A stretch of 64,000 nt of DNA. Source: Choristoneura fumiferana. Its lineage: Eukaryota > Arthropoda > Insecta > Lepidoptera > Tortricidae. Position 1 is the stretch's first letter, and each line of letters opens with the position of its first letter. Positions 33,734-44,311 of this stretch are shown piece after piece. The notes beneath the pieces are model-generated. The model searched no databases. It saw only the letters and a list, made by a program, of their open reading frames with translations, and was not told where the DNA came from. The position numbers and the translations under genes were made by a program. Location of the stretch: positions 20,780,801 to 20,844,800 of the forward strand of contig NC_133476.1 in assembly GCF_025370935.1 (NCBI RefSeq). The letters run 5' to 3'.

Positions 33734-34258
33734 GGCTCCGTTTCCACCAGAGATGTACGAGGATGAGTTGCGAGGAATGCGTTTTTTCATGAAATAATAT
33801 ATTTAATTTTTAATTTTAAGAGCGTTTATACCTGCTGAGCTGGCAACGTTGTATTTTTGTTAGTTTTTCTCTATTATTCCATAAAAATTGAATGAAAATT
33901 AATAATGTTGTCTGATAGAACACTTATTAATATATAGGTTAATGTGTCTACTCCAATAATTATTCGTTATAGACTTTTATTTTCTTTAAAAACCGGTCAT
34001 AAAAATTAATTAGTTTTTAAGGAATATAAAAGTCTGAGAAAAAGATTGAGAAGTGTTCTATCAGAAAACAATTTTCATTTTCATTTATACCTATAAACGC
34101 TTTTAATTTTATATATTTTTTAATTTAATTTACCTCCGCTCAGCTGTTTCCATTAGAGATGTGTTGTGTGAGGATAGGTAAATGAAGTGTTTTTATTGGT
34201 TCATGAAAAACACATTCCTCAAAACACATCCTTGCTCATCTTTGGTGGAAATGCAGCC
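33734..34258. mobile_element. MITE with GGCTSCRTTTCCACC ends, TAA target duplication, containing a second MITE
   Basis: Left GGCTCCGTTTCCACCAGAGA and right CTTTGGTGGAAATGCAGCC are inverted; TAA flanks at 33731-33733 and 34259-34261. Inner arms AGAGCGTTTATACCTGC (33820) and CTATAAACGCTTTTAA (34098) delimit a separate inverted-repeat element of about 290 bp with arms TGTCTGATAGAACACTT and AAGTGTTCTATCAGAAA. Confidence 0.8.
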
Positions 34259-34385
34259 TAAAGCTTCTTACAAGTTTTCCTTTTTTGGCATGTTGATTGT
34301 ACCCTTAAAGTTGATCAGCACTTTTATGAGTTATGTTTACGCTAAAACTAACAGTATGTATATTCCCGTTATCAAACAACACTTA

Positions 34386-34526
34386 GGGCCTGTTTCACCA
34401 CTTGTCCACTAACTTTAAGTGACGGATATCAGTAATGCCGTCTTTGTTTGTTTTGTCCGAATAAAAAAAGACGGCATTACTTTTATCTGACACTTAAAGT
34501 TAGTCGACAAGTGGTGAAACACGCCC
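34386..34526. mobile_element. MITE, PIF/Harbinger-like, family H, copy 3
   Basis: 141 bp, ends GGGCCTGTTTCACCACTTGT and ACAAGTGGTGAAACACGCCC, TTA at 34383-34385 and 34527-34529. Loop ATGCCGTCTTTGTTTG and AAAAAGACGGCAT. Confidence 0.88.
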
Positions 34527-34529
34527 TTA

Positions 34530-35495
34530 GTCAAGCAGTTAACCAGGCAATCATAACGTGTGAAATGCTAACAAGATAGTCAACTGACCCGGTATGAGCC
34601 AAGCTGTTAATTTACCGAGTTGGAGATGTAATTAACATACACCTGTGGTGATAAAGGACTTTAATGTGAATTTGAATGACCAGCTTTCGCTCGTAACTTT
34701 TGCTTAAGAGAAGTCTCTTCGTTCCATTCTCCATACAAACGTAATCCCGGTCTCATTTGAAACTAGGCCACAAAAAATAGGTGAAATTTTGTAAGTTTGG
34801 ACTAGACGTAATTATCTATGCGTGTGGTTTTTCAGATTTTCATCTAAATGTGTAATATCAGAATTACAGGAGCTCAAAACTCGACAAAAAAAAGATGTCA
34901 ACTTTGCACGAGAATTACAGGCTAATAAAGCATTTTTACAAAAATCTAAATAACCACAGGCATAGAAAATATAATGAATATCTTGATTGTAAAATATCAT
35001 TGGTTTCGTATAATATGAGGACAACGAAACCCAAAATTCAACCGCCCAAATCTTGAAAAGCCAATAGCTATCTCGATATAAATAACGGACGTCGTTGCGG
35101 AAGGCATGGGAGGACGGGTAAAACCTTTAAAACAATGACCATCGGTACAAGTGTCAGCAAAGCGTATCTCATCGTAGCTGACAACGTAATTACGACAAAA
35201 GGATAATCCACCGAAATCCACCCTTTTGGTGCCATCCGTGATTTCCATTGTGAGGAAAGCGGAGCGCTTTGAGACCTCGTTAACGACGCACCGTCAAAAA
35301 TGCCTAATTTGTTGGCTCGTTATGTTTTTAACGACGTCGTTCTGTCAAGCAGTTAATTGCCTTTGTTACGTATTTTTTTTTGATATTGTTGCGGGCTTCT
35401 GACGTTTACGGATAAAAAAGTTTCGCCAACTACATAATTAAAAAATGTTCCATCAACGAAATTATCGCGTCATTGGCGTAGTTTATTTTATTTTT
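34530..35495. other. Unassigned region with an 83-residue minus frame
   Basis: 34997-35248 minus starts MEITDGTKRVDFGGLSFCRN and has several Cys and aromatic residues. The upstream minus sequence holds GCGCTCCGCTTTCCTCAC but no convincing acceptor. I do not recognise the product; a repeat-borne frame is as likely as an exon. Confidence 0.35.
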
Positions 35496-35496
35496 A

Positions 35497-35740
35497 TTTA
35501 TTTATTTTTATTCGACTGGATGGCAAACGAGCAAGTGGGTCTCCTGATGGTAAGAGATCACCACCGCCCATAAACATGTGTAACGCCAGGGGTATTGCAG
35601 ATGCGTTGCCAACCTAGAGGCCTAAGATGGAATACCTCAGGTGCCAGTAATTTCACCGGCTGTCTTACTCTCCACGCCGAAACACAACAGTGCACAGTGC
35701 AAGCACTGCTGCTGCTGTAGTTTTCACGAATAAATTATTC
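35497..35740 (+). mobile_element. Repeat family F, long copy
   Basis: TTATTCGACTGGATGGCAAA, GAGCAAGTGGGTCTCCTGAT, GTAACGCCAGGGGTATTGC, CCTAGAGGCCTAAGATGG and CTCTCCACGCCGAAACACAA. The copies at 45865 (plus) and 53685 (minus) share this extended version. Confidence 0.75.
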
Positions 35741-36105
35741 ACTGTCTTAAATTGTCATGTCGGTCTGTGTAGTCGGTGCCTTAGCATAAGTATCGACTTT
35801 TCTACGAAATTAGTATGAAAAAGTCGTTAGGTACCTTAAGAGAATCGCCCGTACAACTGCGTAATTTGAAAATATCCACTTTTTGTCCAAAAAACGTTTT
35901 CACTTCTCATGCTCCGTAAAGTTCGAATTTATGCTGGAACTAGGAGACATAAAATGACTTTTTATGACTACAACATAACTACGCTCGGGGCATCAGAATA
36001 TTTTGCAAGAGTTCGGATAATGTACGTCCTAGGAAGTATTTTCCTGGAACGTACGACCTAAATAATGTATTATTGTCAATTTAAGCATGTTAGTCCTCCT
36101 AGCAA
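35741..36105. other. No recognised feature
   Basis: Non-coding sequence. ATGTACGTCCTAGGAAG and CTGGAACGTACGACC form a weak dyad near 36018-36058. Confidence 0.4.
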
Positions 36106-36107
36106 CT

Positions 36108-36239
36108 GCAGGGCTACTCCGAAACTCGAAACTCGAAGTTCGTGTCGTGCGGTCCCTCTGACACTTATACTATTTAATACGAGAGCGAGAGGGACCGCAT
36201 GACACGAACTTCGAGTTTCGAGTTTCGGAGTAGCCCTGC
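36108..36239. mobile_element. Palindromic MITE, about 55-bp arms
   Basis: GCAGGGCTACTCCGAAACTC, GAAACTCGAAGTTCGTGTC and GGTCCCTCTG are complemented by CGAGAGGGACCGCATGACAC and TTCGGAGTAGCCCTGC. The loop is only about 20 bp, so this would extrude or fold readily. Confidence 0.85.
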
Positions 36240-36885
36240 TGTCTACAACCCAATATTTTTGTTTTAAGACTTACTAGGCCCTAAACGTGCAATTCTTGTT
36301 AAAAACATTAAGCGCTTGCATACGCCAATAATTCAACGATAATCCAGTATTGTTTTGCGCGATAATGTAGAAATCGAAGATCCCAATATTCACTTCATAT
36401 TATTAATATCATGAGTTTGATCTCAACGACCCAGTGAATTGTCATATTATGACACATTTGCACTTGGTTCACGGCCCTACCACGTCAATGCAAGACCAAC
36501 GGAGCTGTGAGTTATACGTTATACATTGCGTGTGCAGCTAATTTACGGCTAAGCAATGCGCTTCCCGACCATGCAATGAGCACCGAGCGTAACAGAGTAT
36601 CACCAACCGTCACCGTCTAATTCCCAGGTTCCCGGAGCAATTTACACAATTTTTTTAGGTTGACTTTTCACACGTTTGACCGGAGTTCGCGATTCGCGTT
36701 TGTTTTTATTTTAATTAATTGAAATGTACTTAATTCTTTCATCGCTGTGATTGATCTATAATCAAGTAAAATAAAGTTATTTTATAATCTTATGACATCT
36801 TATATTATAATTGGATTACGAAAGGATTAAATTATTATTGTAAGAAAAAATGAATTCTTCGTTATCGATACTATTTTGAAAAGTC
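36240..36885. other. No recognised feature
   Basis: Non-coding, AT-rich sequence upstream of the truncated LINE. No 5' untranslated region or endonuclease motif could be seen. Confidence 0.4.
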
Positions 36886-36889
36886 GAAA

Positions 36890-38902
36890 GTAAGTAAGAA
36901 AAAATATCAGACATATGCTTACTTATTGAGGACTAGCATCCACAAAGCTCATATACTGTGCAACAATCGTTACATCTTAAACTCCAAAAATAAATCCAAC
37001 ACGCATGCTGGAAATTATTAGAGATGAACCGAGTGACACGTCGAATTCACTATACATAAATGACATAAACGTAAATGGAATAAATATCAATGACCCTGAC
37101 TTAATTGCGAACGAATTTAATAATTATTTCATACAGTCAACAAACAACACAAATACGACATCACAAAAAATACTTGCACTCAAAGTTTAGATAAAAGTAT
37201 ATTTTTAGAACCGCTTACTGTAAATGAAACAGTTAACATTATACGCTCATTAAAGAACACAAACGCAACTGGATATGATAACATAAGCACAAAAATTTTG
37301 AAATCTGTTGTTCTCGAAATAGGACCCATTTTGACTCATTTGATAAATAGCTCTTTTGAACAAGGTTTGTTTCCAGAGGTCTTGAAATATTCAATAGTTA
37401 AACCACTATTTAAGAAAGGTGATATATTGGAAATGTTTAACTATAGACCTATCACGCTAATTCCAGTATTATCAAAAGTTTTCGAGAAGGCTATGTATAA
37501 GAGAGTCTTATCTTTTTGCACAAATACAAAATCTTGAAAAATGAACAAAACGGCTTTCAGAAAATAAATGTACTACATTAGCCGCTTTCAATTTAATAAA
37601 TGACGTTGTAAAAAATGTCGATAAGAAAAAACCAACAGCCGTTGTGTTTTTTGATATGACAAAAGCGTTTGATTTTGTATCTCATAAACTACTGACAAAC
37701 AAACTCCATAACTACGGCATTCGAGAGTTGCTTTGAATTGGATACGATCTTATCTTGAGAAAAGGGAACAATGTGTAGAAATTTCGAATGTTCAAAACTA
37801 TAAAGTCACAAAATATAGATCAAAAAACAGGATCAACGCCTCCGGTGTACCACAAGGTAGCGTGCTCGGACCGTTATTGTTCCTGTTGTATATAAACGAT
37901 CTCCCTGACGTTACTACTCACCAGTGTACACTTTTTGCTGACGATATTTCATTACTCATTACTTGTGAAAATAGGTTTAATTTAAATTCTGACATTAATA
38001 ATGCAATTAAATTAATAATAGAATGGCTTGATTGTAATAATTTAAGTGTTAACTTCAGTAAAACAAAAATAGTTCAATTTTGTAATGTGAAAAGCAATCC
38101 TATGACTCTTAATGTCAGTTATAATAATAATATTATAAAAGATGTTGACACAATGCCCTTCTTAGGCTTAATTTTAGATAAGAATTGTAATTGGAAAGCT
38201 CAAGTCGATAAGGTCTGCAGCAAGGTAAATCGGTTTGTGTACGTTATAAATAGGCTACGCAAGACATCCAATATAGAAACGGTTCTACTAGCATATCATG
38301 GTTACGTGGCATCGGTGCTGCGATACAGATTACTATTATGGGGAAACTCAACGGACGTAAACAGAGCATTTATTAGCCAAAAAAAATGCATAAGAGCGTT
38401 TTGTGGTCTACCCCAATATGAATCGTGTAGACCACTATTCAAAAAATTTAAACTGTTACCTCTGCCTTGCATGTATATTTTCGAAGTAGTGGTATTTGTG
38501 AAAAAACATCCAGAATTATTTAAGAAGGCTAAAGATGCTGGACGCACTAACAAAAGGCACGGAAACAGACTTGTTTATGACACATTACCAACTACGGCAA
38601 TAAATAGGAAAAACTGTTACTGCATGTGTGTCAAAGTTTATAATGCTGTCCCTAAAGAGATTACAGAACTCCCATTAAACCAATTCAGAACGAAAATGTA
38701 CAAATGGCTGCATGACAAATTGTTCTACTCAGTGAGTGAATTGTTTTTAATTTAAATTAATGTAAAGTCATAGATATAAGTTTTTAATGTTGCATGCTAA
38801 AACTACTAACTTAGCAAAAAATGATGTTTCAATTTTCAAAATGTAACACCTTACTGTACCATTTTTTACGCAAATAAAGATGATTATGATTATGATTATG
38901 CA
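36890..38902 (+). mobile_element. 5'-truncated non-LTR retrotransposon (LINE), jockey/CR1-like, inactive
   Basis: The reverse transcriptase can be followed across three frames. Fingers at 37005-37190 (MLEIIRDEPSD) and 37194-37537 (GYDNIS, YRPITLIPVLSKVFEKAMYKR minus its last residue); motif A FFDMTKAFDFVSHKLL at about 37647-37694; then the long frame below. The frame breaks at about 37190, 37540-37640 and 37730. No endonuclease or ORF1 precedes it. The 3' end has AATAAA at 38873 and three TGATTA units at 38881-38900, a simple-repeat tail as in CR1/jockey-group LINEs. Orientation is opposite to the host exons. The exact 5' junction is not visible; the clade is a guess from motif wording. Confidence 0.85.
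37733..38755 (+). pseudogene. LINE reverse transcriptase, palm to C-terminus (340 codons open)
   Basis: The frame contains motif B SGVPQGSVLGPLLF (residues 37-50), motif C FADD (68-71), the LGLILDKNCNWKAQV thumb motif (about 144-158) and a C-terminal block with LRYRLLLWGNSTDV. It starts within the polymerase, so the ATG at 37733 is internal, not a real start. Motif A lies upstream in another frame, so the protein as a whole is dead, although this part has no stops. This suggests fairly recent decay. Confidence 0.88.
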
Positions 38903-39180
38903 AATACAAAATACATGATTTGGATTCTCGTGATCTAAAATAAATGATTTTATTATTATTATTAATTAATTTAATGGGAATTTTTCATCAGCTTGAATAT
39001 CGTTTATCCTAATCCAGTGGGAATATTGGGATAAAAGTAGTCTATACGTTATTCCAGAGCTATAGGTATCTGCTACATACCATGATTGATTTAAATTCGT
39101 CCTGCCGGCTTAGGTTGAAGAAACAACAAACACGCACACTCACAAACACACACACTTTCACGTTTATACTTAGCCTTAGT
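38903..39180 (-). repeat. Reversed AAAGCTAGT-like fragment
   Basis: 39015-39180 has GGGAATATTGGGATAAAAGT, AGTCTATACGTTATTCCAG and a CACACTCACAAACACACAC run before TTTCACGTTTATACTTAG, the reversed order of family M. Confidence 0.55.
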
Positions 39181-39299
39181 AAGATTGTCAATCGTAAATT
39201 ATGCGTTAATATCTCTTTTTCAATCGGTCAATTACATATGTTGTAATAGTTTCGGCATAGCCATCCTCTTTTTCAAATTTTCTCTCATCACACCTTTCA

Positions 39300-39415
39300 T
39301 CATCTTCATCATCCCAGCCTATAAACATTCCAGTGCTGGGCACAGGCTTCCTCTCAGAATGGCTTGGGCCGTAGTTCCCACGCGGGCTCAGTGCGAATTG
39401 GAAACTTCACTTCTT
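39300..39415 (-). mobile_element. SINE S2 tail fragment
   Basis: CATCATCCCAGCCTATAAAC, CAGTGCTGGGCACAGGCTTC and GGCCGTAGTTCCCACGCG; the reversed tail, truncated before the head. Confidence 0.7.
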
Positions 39416-39856
39416 CTTTGGAAAAATCACACGAATTCTTTCCTTACCCTAAGACACAGTCAATATTATAATTAAATCTCGACCGATAGCACACGCCCCG
39501 TATACAGTAAAGGATAAATCAAAAGACGATGCGTTATCAGACTCGTTATCACCACCGGCCACAAATCTCCCCGACAATGAAGGGAAGGGTTATCTATAGA
39601 GAAGCTACGTCCATAGCTACGCAGGGCTTACAGGATATGTATATTATTATGACACATTCTTAACGATTTCGCACCTCATGGCCCAAATCAAAATGTCAAA
39701 AACTGGATCGAGAAAAAAACCATTATAATATCAAAACTTTACTAAAAACGACTGAGAAATGTTAAATGAGGGGTAAACAGACAGCCGATATAAGAACATG
39801 TTTTCGGGCAAGCTGAAACGACGACGCTTCGTGCTAGCTGGGTTAATAAGATGTTT
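39416..39856. other. No recognised feature
   Basis: Non-coding sequence with no recurring elements. Confidence 0.4.
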
Positions 39857-40068
39857 TAACCCCCGACGCAAAAAGAGGGGTTATAAGTTTGACCTCCATG
39901 TGTGTCTGTCTGTGGCACCGTATCTCTTAAACGATTTGAATGCGGTTTTTTCATTTGAAACCACCTTTTTAGCAATGTTTCTGAGACATGTTTTATCAAA
40001 GTCCGTTTTTGAGATATTGAACTTTGAAGTAACAATGTCGGGGGTTTTCCAACTTTATTGGTTAGGTT
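39857..40068 (-). mobile_element. TAACC element, family N, reversed copy
   Basis: TTAACCCCCGACGCAAAAAG to TATTGGTTAGGTTA, with CACCGTATCTCTTAAACG inside. The opposing frames over it are incidental. Confidence 0.75.
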
Positions 40069-40204
40069 ATTTTTTGACTGTTTTCTGTTGGCTGTACTTG
40101 CATTGTTAATATTTGCATCCAACCTGAGGCCGTATTGTCAAACGCGCTGACGTTCGCGACAGCAATCACCATCCCTTTCTACCCTCGTCTTGTACCGTTT
40201 GACA

Positions 40205-40325
40205 GCAAGAAGTGAAGTGAAGTGAGTGAGTGAGTGAGTGAGTGAAGTGAAGTGAAGTGAGTGAAGTGAAGTGAGTGAAGTGAAGTGAGTGAAGTGAAGT
40301 GAGTTAAGTGAGCGAGTGAAAGTTT
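40205..40325. repeat. GTGAA/GTGAGT minisatellite
   Basis: About 115 bp of alternating AGTGA-type pentamers and GTGAGTGA runs (AGTGAAGTGAAGTGAGTGAG). Flanked by TTTGACAGC on the left and GTTTGACGG on the right. Confidence 0.9.
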
Positions 40326-40559
40326 GACGGTTCCATACGATGAACGATGCACATGTTTCAGTAATCACAGATGTGTCTGCTTCTACAATAACATAACTTC
40401 ATATAAATCTCTATACAAGCTCCTTGTTACACCCAATATTGAGTCAACACAACACATCACTATACATGTCCAGTTTGCGTTGAACCCTCGATCGCGCCTT
40501 TTGCCCCCGCTCTCGCCCTTTTGTACAAGGTAGGGGGGAGGGGCGTGGGTTTGCGTATA

Positions 40560-41520
40560 ATGGGCATCCTATCGATGAATCTAGATAATTGATTGATAAA
40601 GATCTAAAGGCAGACAGAGAACGGGTTCGGTTGCTGTGTGGTAAGTTACTGGATAGTGAAGTAAATAATATAATTAGGTACGAATATTTTTTATTAGCTT
40701 ACATATTTCTCAATCCTTTAAAAGTATGAAGAAAATGGATCAACCAAATTGTGTCTCTAATTAAATAAAAATTGGCATGTACCGGTTTAAAGTTATAACT
40801 TTTCTTTTCAAACTTGGTCAATAAAGTAAAAACAATTGTCGTAATTGAAACAAAATCATATTCCTATTATAATTAATAACATTTACGCCAAATTATTTAA
40901 GCAAATCAAATAAAATCAGAGAACAAAAGGAAAGTCGGTGTTTTCCCCAAAACTTATTATAAAGTGATATCTGATACCGAATTGAGACTTTAAATCGTTT
41001 TATCCGTTAATGTTTGTTCAAACTTGATTGAGTGGTTTCGAATAACAACAGGCCATTTTTAGCTTGTTAACTCGATTAATACTTTTAATTTCCGGTGGAC
41101 AGAAAGTTTTAGAACCGACGACCGATTTAGAGATTGAAGAATTAATTTGCCGTGTACAATTTAATACACTTACATAACTTTTAACGAATCTAGTGCAATT
41201 AAGATGTAATTACTGTCACATGAATGTGATTACTTTTAATGAAGTCTCGATATTTCCACGTAGTTGCATGCATCATTATCACGAGTACCTAGTCATAATC
41301 AAGGTCCACATCTACATCTAATGTAATTAACCGCGAATTGTCAAGAATTTCCAGTGCTATTTGAAAAGGTTTATAAACAATAATTTACTACTTCTCTCTC
41401 ATTTTAGCGTATTGGCGTTAATACAATACATAGTTAAAAGGTTCATAAACAATAATTTACTAACTACTCTCTAATTTTAGCGTATTGGCGTTAATACACG
41501 GTGTTATTTATACGTTATAA
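40560..41520. other. No recognised gene; one duplicated 60-bp phrase
   Basis: At about 41370-41435 and 41437-41500 the phrase TCATAAACAATAATTTACTA ... TTTTAGCGTATTGGCGTTAA is repeated in tandem. Otherwise featureless. Confidence 0.5.
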
Positions 41521-41823
41521 GCCGTGGTGGTCTAGTGGTTTGACCTATCGCCTCTCAAGCAGAGGGTCGTGGGTTCAAACCCCGGCTCGCACCTCTGAGT
41601 TTTTCGAATTTGATATGCGGAATTACATTTGAAATTAACCACGAGCTTTGTGGCGAAGGAAAACATCGTGAGGAAACCTGCACAAACCTGCGAAGCAATT
41701 CAATGGTGCGTCTGAAGTTCCCAATCCGCACTGGGCCAGCGTGGGAACTATGGCCCAAGCCCTCTTGTTCTGAGAGGAGGCCTGTGCCCAGCAGTGAGAC
41801 GTATATAGGCTGAGATGGGATGG
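41521..41823 (+). mobile_element. tRNA-derived SINE S2, full length
   Basis: Head GCCGTGGTGGTCTAGTGG (A box) and GTCGTGGGTTCAAACCCC (B box) within a tRNA-Leu-like context (CCTCTCAAGCAGAGG). The body continues through TTTTTCGAATTTGATATGCG and AAATTAACCACGAGCTTTG to the tail ATAGGCTGAGATGGGATGG. The frame over the body is conserved with the 51138 copy only because the sequences are copies. Confidence 0.85.
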
Positions 41824-41852
41824 ATTATTTATCTAGAAATTTTAGTATGATG

Positions 41853-41994
41853 GTACAGTTGGCATCAGATATATCGGAGCGGCCAAGGTGATCAAAAATA
41901 TCGACACACGAACACTAATACATTAATAATAGAGTGCATGTGACGATATTTTTGACCACCTTGGCCGCTCCCAAATACCTGATGGCGACTGTAT
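41853..41994. mobile_element. Palindromic MITE, GTACAGTC family
   Basis: GTACAGTTGGCATCAGATAT and AATACCTGATGGCGACTGTA are the ends; GAGCGGCCAAGGTGATCAAA and TTTGACCACCTTGGCCGCTC the inner arms. Confidence 0.8.
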
Positions 41995-42020
41995 GTCTAC
42001 CTAGTCCCTTAATCATAATC

Positions 42021-42256
42021 ATCAATACTATAATATTATAAATGTGAAAGTGTGTGTTTTGTATGTTTGTTTGTATGTTTGTCCGGCTATCACATCAAAA
42101 TGGAGCGACGGATCGACGTGATTTTTGGCATAGAGATAGTTTATGGGCCAGAGAGTGACATAGGCTACTTTTTATCCCGAAAGAATGCGGAGTTCCCGAG
42201 GGAACAGCGCGCGATAACCGAATTCCACGCGGGCGAAGCCGCGGGCAAAAGCTAGT
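42021..42256 (+). mobile_element. AAAGCTAGT repeat, family M, copy 2
   Basis: Opens AATACTATAATATTATAAAT, contains GAGCGACGGATCGACGTGAT, TTTATGGGCCAGAGAGTGAC, AACAGCGCGCGATAACCGAA and ends GCGGGCAAAAGCTAGT. This is the best-preserved copy. Confidence 0.85.
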
Positions 42257-42454
42257 TATTCATAAATTTGATCCAAAACTTTAATAATAAATATTTTAAT
42301 TTTGTTTAGCTTTTTGTTTGGTCAGGCCTCCAAACAAACGTCTGCCTGAAGAGAAATTTCTTTTTTGTGGCGTCTACCAAGTTAAGCAAGGTATTTACTA
42401 ACGAAATAACTAATAAGAACGTTAATTTACAATATTTTGTATAATTAAGAGTTA

Positions 42455-42630
42455 ATCATCATCGTCATCAGCCTAGCAGTCCACTGCTGGACATAGGCCT
42501 GTTCCATGGCGCGACACAACACTCTGTCTTCAGCCCCTCGCATCCATCCGCCGCCAGCGACCCTCTTAAAGACCACCGTGCCTCAGGACGCCCTACCTAC
42601 ACTACGTTTTCCCGTCCGTATGGTCTCCAT
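42455..42630 (-). mobile_element. LINE tail, reversed (RTE-like)
   Basis: CATCATCGTCATCAGCCTAG, CAGTCCACTGCTGGACATAG and GCCTGTTCCATGGCGC, then degenerate coding-like sequence. On the minus strand this is the familiar ending of RTE-type LINEs, with an ATGATG tail. Confidence 0.6.
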
Positions 42631-42669
42631 ATAAAAATAAAAAGAACTAATCAAAGATACGAGTATCTT

Positions 42670-42890
42670 AACTAATCTATCTATCTATCTAACATATCTT
42701 TAAAACAGCAATTCTTGTATATTATATATTTCGGGGATCTCGGAAACGGCTCCAACGATTTCGATAAAATTTGGTATGTAGGGGGTTTCGAGGATGAAAA
42801 ATCGATCTAGCTTGGTCTTATCTCTGAGAAAAACTTGTTATCGAGTTTTAGCCCGAGCAAAGCTCGGCCACCCAGGTACTAATAATAATC
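42670..42890 (+). repeat. Repeat family C, copy
   Basis: CTATCTATCTAACATATC at the start, GATCTCGGAAACGGCTCCAA, AATTTGGTATGTAGGGGGTT and TTAGCCCGAGCAAAGCTCGG at the end. Reversed relatives at 24297 and 54912; a plus relative at 52440-52590. Confidence 0.65.
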
Positions 42891-43067
42891 TAACAAATAA
42901 AATAAATAAATGAAAAAAAAAGTATTAATAATGCTCATCTTTGCGTCCAGTAAAAATCAAATAAAAACATACAAGTTTATACTCAGGCAGTATCTTACCG
43001 CACCGCCGCAAGCAGGATGAGTTGCCATTCGCAACTATCGATTCAGTCTGACACAGGCAAGCTATTC

Positions 43068-43138
43068 ATTACGCTACGAGCTACGGCTACGAGCTACGGG
43101 CTACGAGCTACGGGCTACGAACTTTCGTAGCACTGTCG
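43068..43138. repeat. GCTACGAGCTACGG tandem repeat
   Basis: Five partial units of CTACGAGCTACGG / CTACGGGCTACGA, about 60 bp. Confidence 0.85.
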
Positions 43139-43157
43139 AGTCCTGATTCTGATTGCT

Positions 43158-43583
43158 CAATGAGGGCTATCGCGTATGAATTCCCCACTAGAGGCGCTAG
43201 TGTAGCGTGAGGTCTCCGAAATGTCAAATCTCATAGTTTTTGGGTGAGCTACGCGGGTTTATTTATAATTAGAATAATATTGTGAATATTTTGCAATATC
43301 TGAAATAATATGGCAAATATGGGTTCCGGGGCAATGAATGTCTGTGTTTTGAGACAGTTTTGTCTTTCGGAAACCTTTGTCCTCCCTTTTTTCCGAACAA
43401 AACGGGGACTTTACAACACTGCGGCATGCTCGATATTTTATGGTACGGTTTTAAGGTGTATTAAATATGCTTTTAATCTAAACTTTGTTTTCACGCCCGT
43501 AATAACAGACTTTGAAAGCCATACTTAAAAACCTCACGCAACAGTGCGCCATCTAGTGAGACAAAAAACGATAGCCCTCATTG
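43158..43583. mobile_element. 425-bp TIR element, family A, copy 1
   Basis: Ends CAATGAGGGCTATCG and CGATAGCCCTCATTG; the inverted similarity extends about 55 bp (ACTAGAGGCGCTAGTGTAGC against CACGCAACAGTGCGCCATCT). A 72-codon frame (43310-43528) is shared with copy 2 at 54312, but with no known motif. Confidence 0.85.
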
Positions 43584-44024
43584 GATTGAGCAAGGTTTGA
43601 AATGTAAAAGAGCTTAAAATGAGTTATTTAGCAACAATCTAACTTAAGGAAATGTTTTTAAGCATACTTTTTTTATAGCCCTTGATTATAAGCACTGCTC
43701 CGTGGGTAAATAAAAATCCACTTGTAAGGTAATTAACATTGCGGTTTGCATAGTATATCAGTCTTTTACATACATACAGACGCATAAACACACACTTTTA
43801 TAATTGTTATTATAAGAATAAGAAACTTGACATTTAGTAAATAGATAAACAGATTTTTTACGTATACTCGAAAATTACACAACTTTGTCGTAGCTTAAAA
43901 GCTGTTTAACATTTTTTTACTAACGAAATTGCTTGAATCAAACCCCAAACCCAATAGGTTAAGATTGGATAGCTAACAGAAATGCGTGTCTGTTATTTTA
44001 GACTACTCTCTCTGACATACATAT

Positions 44025-44311
44025 CCGTACAAATATTATATATCCTAAAGTGTGTGCGTGTTTGTATGTTTGTCCGTCTTTCACGTCGAAACGGAGCGAC
44101 AGATCGACTTGATTTTTGGCATAAGGGTAGTTTATAGGCTAGAGAGTGACATAGGAAATAAAATAAAAATAGAAATAGAAACGTTTATTCGCTAATTCGA
44201 AAATACATATACATAGGCTACTTTTTATCCCTGAAAAATACACAGTTTCCGAGGGAAGAGCGCGCGATAATCAGATTCCACGCAGTCGAAGCCGCGGGCA
44301 AAAGCTAGTGT
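44025..44311 (+). mobile_element. AAAGCTAGT repeat, family M, copy 3, with a 55-bp insertion
   Basis: ACAAATATTATATATCCTAA, GAAACGGAGCGACAGATCG, GGCTAGAGAGTGACATAGG, then insertion 44156-44210, then ACATAGGCTACTTTTTATCC to GCAAAAGCTAGT. ACATAGG occurs on both sides of the insertion (44149-44155 and 44211-44217). Confidence 0.8.

Noticed and set aside
40205..40325. CRISPR-like array
   Set aside because: Units are 5-8 bp and contiguous without spacers; a simple minisatellite in a eukaryotic genome.
43310..43528. 72-codon frame shared with the copy near 54.4 kb
   Set aside because: Copy 2 breaks the frame and the similarity covers the whole transposon, so sharing is due to copying, not coding constraint.
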